Shown: positions 61,690 through 64,000 of the stretch, one piece after another
How positions within the stretch are numbered: position 1 is the stretch's first letter
Layout of the letters: each line of letters starts with the position of its first letter
Assembly (NCBI GenBank): GCA_023014485.1
Contig: JAJOZX010000880.1
Span: forward strand, 381,501 to 445,500
DNA: 64,000 nt
Source: Bathynomus jamesi
Taxonomy: Eukaryota > Arthropoda > Malacostraca > Isopoda > Cirolanidae
Direction of reading: 5' to 3'
Translations under genes and position numbers: made by a program
The notes under the pieces: generated by a model
Told to the model about the DNA's origin: nothing
What the model saw: the letters and a program-made list of their open reading frames with translations, nothing else
The model's database searches: none

Positions 61690-63585
61690 CATTACAGAAG
61701 CATGTTAGAACTTTTTTTTTTTTTTTTAATAATAATAAATTCCCTCCAAACAGGCCAAATGAAATTGAAGGTAAAATAATCCCAGCATGTCTTTGCTTTA
61801 TATTTGTATATTTATCCGTTCTAATTGCTTTAAACCTAGTCATATGTAGTTAATTCTATGAAAAATATTAAAGTTCTTATTACATCTAAAGAGTGGGTAC
61901 CATTCAAAATTACTGAAAAATAAAGGGAGCAAGTATTGTAAGAAAAATCAAAATGTGTCCAGGGTATAAAGCCAGAATAAGTAAGTGACATTTATTCAGA
62001 GGAATTAGTCTCTGGAATTAAGTTAAAAAAAAATGTCAGTTTTCTTAAAACAAAATATTTACATTCTTCAGAATGAGTGGAAGTGTGTAAGCTAAAGTTT
62101 TCTTGAAAACATATAATCGAGTATCTGAAATTAACAAAATATATAACATCAAGTTTCAGTAAATGCGCAAAACACACTTGTTGGATAGAATTGACAAACC
62201 AGATAACCTTCAAGCTCATAGAAACGAAACATTTATATTCTTTGGAATAAACAAAATTCTTAGTTAAAGCCTTTTAAAGCTCTCCAAACCAAATAAAGCT
62301 ATTTTAAAGCCATTTTTGTAATTTTCAAAATTTAAACCTATTTAAAGCTTTTAAAGCCATAGCAGCAACCCTGCTGGGGTGACAAGACATTGTGGACAAC
62401 CTGACATCATTAAACCAAAATCAAGAAAAACCTCTTAACCAGTTAAACAACCTTATAAAATATCACTATCATAGATTTAAAATCTAGGGGAGTTGGAATT
62501 TTCTACCTTTAGAATCTTTAAGCATTATATATCCCATTAAGCAATATAGCAAAAGGTTATTTCAAATTGAAAAGTTGGCCATGCAGTGCAATATCATCAG
62601 TAGCTACTGCAGCAACTTATAAAGTATTTTTAAACATACTGTATCAACTCAGGGCAGATTAACCATTAGGCTAATAAGGATATAGTCTTAGGCCGTAATT
62701 CTTAAATCAAACTTTAAATCCTTGTGACAAAGTTGGTTAAGTAATATCATATGTAACTGCATAATTATCCTCAGAGGTGGAAAATAAGTTTTTTTTAGTT
62801 TTACATTAAGAGGTTTTTTACTGTCATTATATCCAATGGTGTATTATTGTCAATTTGTACGCATGATTTTCATCCATTTTGTATGATTGCCTTCAAATGG
62901 TTAATCTGTTTCCAAATTTGTTTTTCAGACATTGGGAATTTGGGCCTAGTGTAATGATCATTTAGCATGTCAAAGAAAGGGGGATGTTTTGTATGATATC
63001 ACAGTTTAAAGCCAGGAAGGAAGATCACGTACTATTTGAAATGTATGCTATTTTTTTAATGTATATAGCTCTGATTTTTGTTAGTTGCTGAATATACAAA
63101 TGTTTCTATTTTAGATTTTATGAATTATATACAATATATAGTACAGGTATCCTTCAATATCCAATTTTAATAAATTAATACCCTTATATCAATTTCTGAT
63201 TTCTCAGTTAACTGTTGTCTGATTAAAAATCACCAAAAAATACCTCCCTAGGCTCATGGCATGCGCATCTCTACCTTCCCTTGTATAGTACTATAAATCA
63301 AAGATGGCCACCATGCACAGACGCGTTTGCTCCCTGTGCAAGGTACACTTCCCACATGCTAACAAGGGTTTTTCTCCCACTCATTACTTATATTTCTGGT
63401 TTTATTTCTAATAACCTGTGTTTTTGCGTGTTGGTAATTTGTAAACCCCCACCCTTAGGAGCCCCTTCCAGACCCCCTGGAATTTATCCCCATTGACCCC
63501 ATGTTATAATTGCTTCAATATTTAATCAGTTTTCATAACCACTTACAGCCCCTCAGCCTTAATCCAACCCTGTATCTACTGCTTA
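61690..63585. other. Mostly unassigned, AT-rich stretch
   Basis: At 62648-62700 the words GGCAGATTAACCATTAGGC and TTAGGCCG resemble hAT MITE ends like that at 13113. No gene, SINE box or clear inverted pair is otherwise seen. Confidence 0.35.
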
Positions 63586-63589
63586 AATT

Positions 63590-64000
63590 TTACTGGTAAT
63601 AAGGAGGGTTTGAGATTGGTCAAATTTATGGATGATAACTTTTTACGACATAGTTACCGAACCAACGCACGGTGATAATATTTTAGATTTAGTGATGATG
63701 AATGGCGAGAATATAGTTGAAGGTTTAGAAGTAGGCGAGAGTTTAGGATGTTCAAATTCTTAGGTTTAAGTTAGCGATAAAAAATACTCAGGATAGTAAC
63801 ATATAGAAGTCCCTGATTTTCATAGGGCTAATTTTGATAGTTTTGCTGATAGGATGAGTAGTGGACTGGGATAACTTATGGGTAATGACAAATTTGCATT
63901 GGGTGGCGTTTAAAGAAAGTTTTAGGAATATTGAAAGGGAGTTTATTCCTCATAGGCCCAAGCGCGCTAGAAATCGTGGTAGGCCAAAGTGGTGGAATAG
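63590..64000 (+). pseudogene. CR1-like LINE fragment running off the window
   Basis: Plus frames read GDNILDLVMMNGENIVEGLE then VGESLGCSNS, the end of the AP endonuclease domain. HRANFDSFADRMSSGL and REFIPHRPKRARNRGRPKWW follow, the linker to the reverse transcriptase, in the order expected for CR1/L2 elements. Stops and frame changes are present; the reverse transcriptase itself would lie beyond base 64000. Confidence 0.75.

Overview
The window looks like nuclear DNA of an arthropod, most likely a crustacean and possibly a decapod. The reasons are split genes with GT-AG introns, very dense (TA)n and (GA)n/(CT)n microsatellites, Pol III-type SINEs, and mariner/Tc1, hAT, piggyBac, pogo/Tigger and non-LTR (CR1/jockey-like) elements. 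The taxon is an inference; nothing here names a species.

Two host genes can be supported, both on the minus strand. (1) A single large coding exon at 7075-9543 (823 codons, open at a GTAAGT donor) encodes a disordered Ser/Thr/Pro-rich protein with five spaced Y-x-x-I/L motifs embedded in EPIY..IKPK-like repeats. I do not recognise its family. (2) A 16-exon gene spans 33427-59082. All splice phases agree and sum to 738 codons plus a stop. It encodes a nuclear-type protein with an RG/basic N-terminal region, three matrin-like or degenerate zinc fingers, long acidic coiled-coil-like stretches and an RG-rich tail. It most resembles arthropod 'zinc finger protein on ecdysone puffs' (Pep). A candidate poly(A) signal lies at 32753-32758.

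The rest is mostly repeats. 1-6900: Tc1 fragment, near-full-length mariner, foldback element, dimeric tRNA-like SINEs, CR1-like LINE ends. 10000-32700: a chain of MITEs, SINEs (including a 5S rRNA-derived family), a near-intact CAGGGTG-type mariner with DD41D spacing (22398-23756), an internally deleted hAT (24356-25187), a possible LTR/promoter region (21105-22215) and many hairpins. 33400-59100: the Pep-like gene, whose introns carry palindromic mariner derivatives, a deleted Tc1, a jockey-like LINE, nested Tigger elements and a complete but decayed piggyBac (54905-57675) with a nested hAT. 59100-64000: foldback elements, SINEs, and a CR1-like LINE running off the end.

The most unusual theme is the number of snap-back (palindromic) elements. 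At least six with mariner-type TA target sites have both arms copied from the same end of a parent, and several SINE units are also fused tail to tail. A second notable item is the 5S rRNA-derived SINE family, with four copies that share a tail-like module with the tRNA-derived SINEs.
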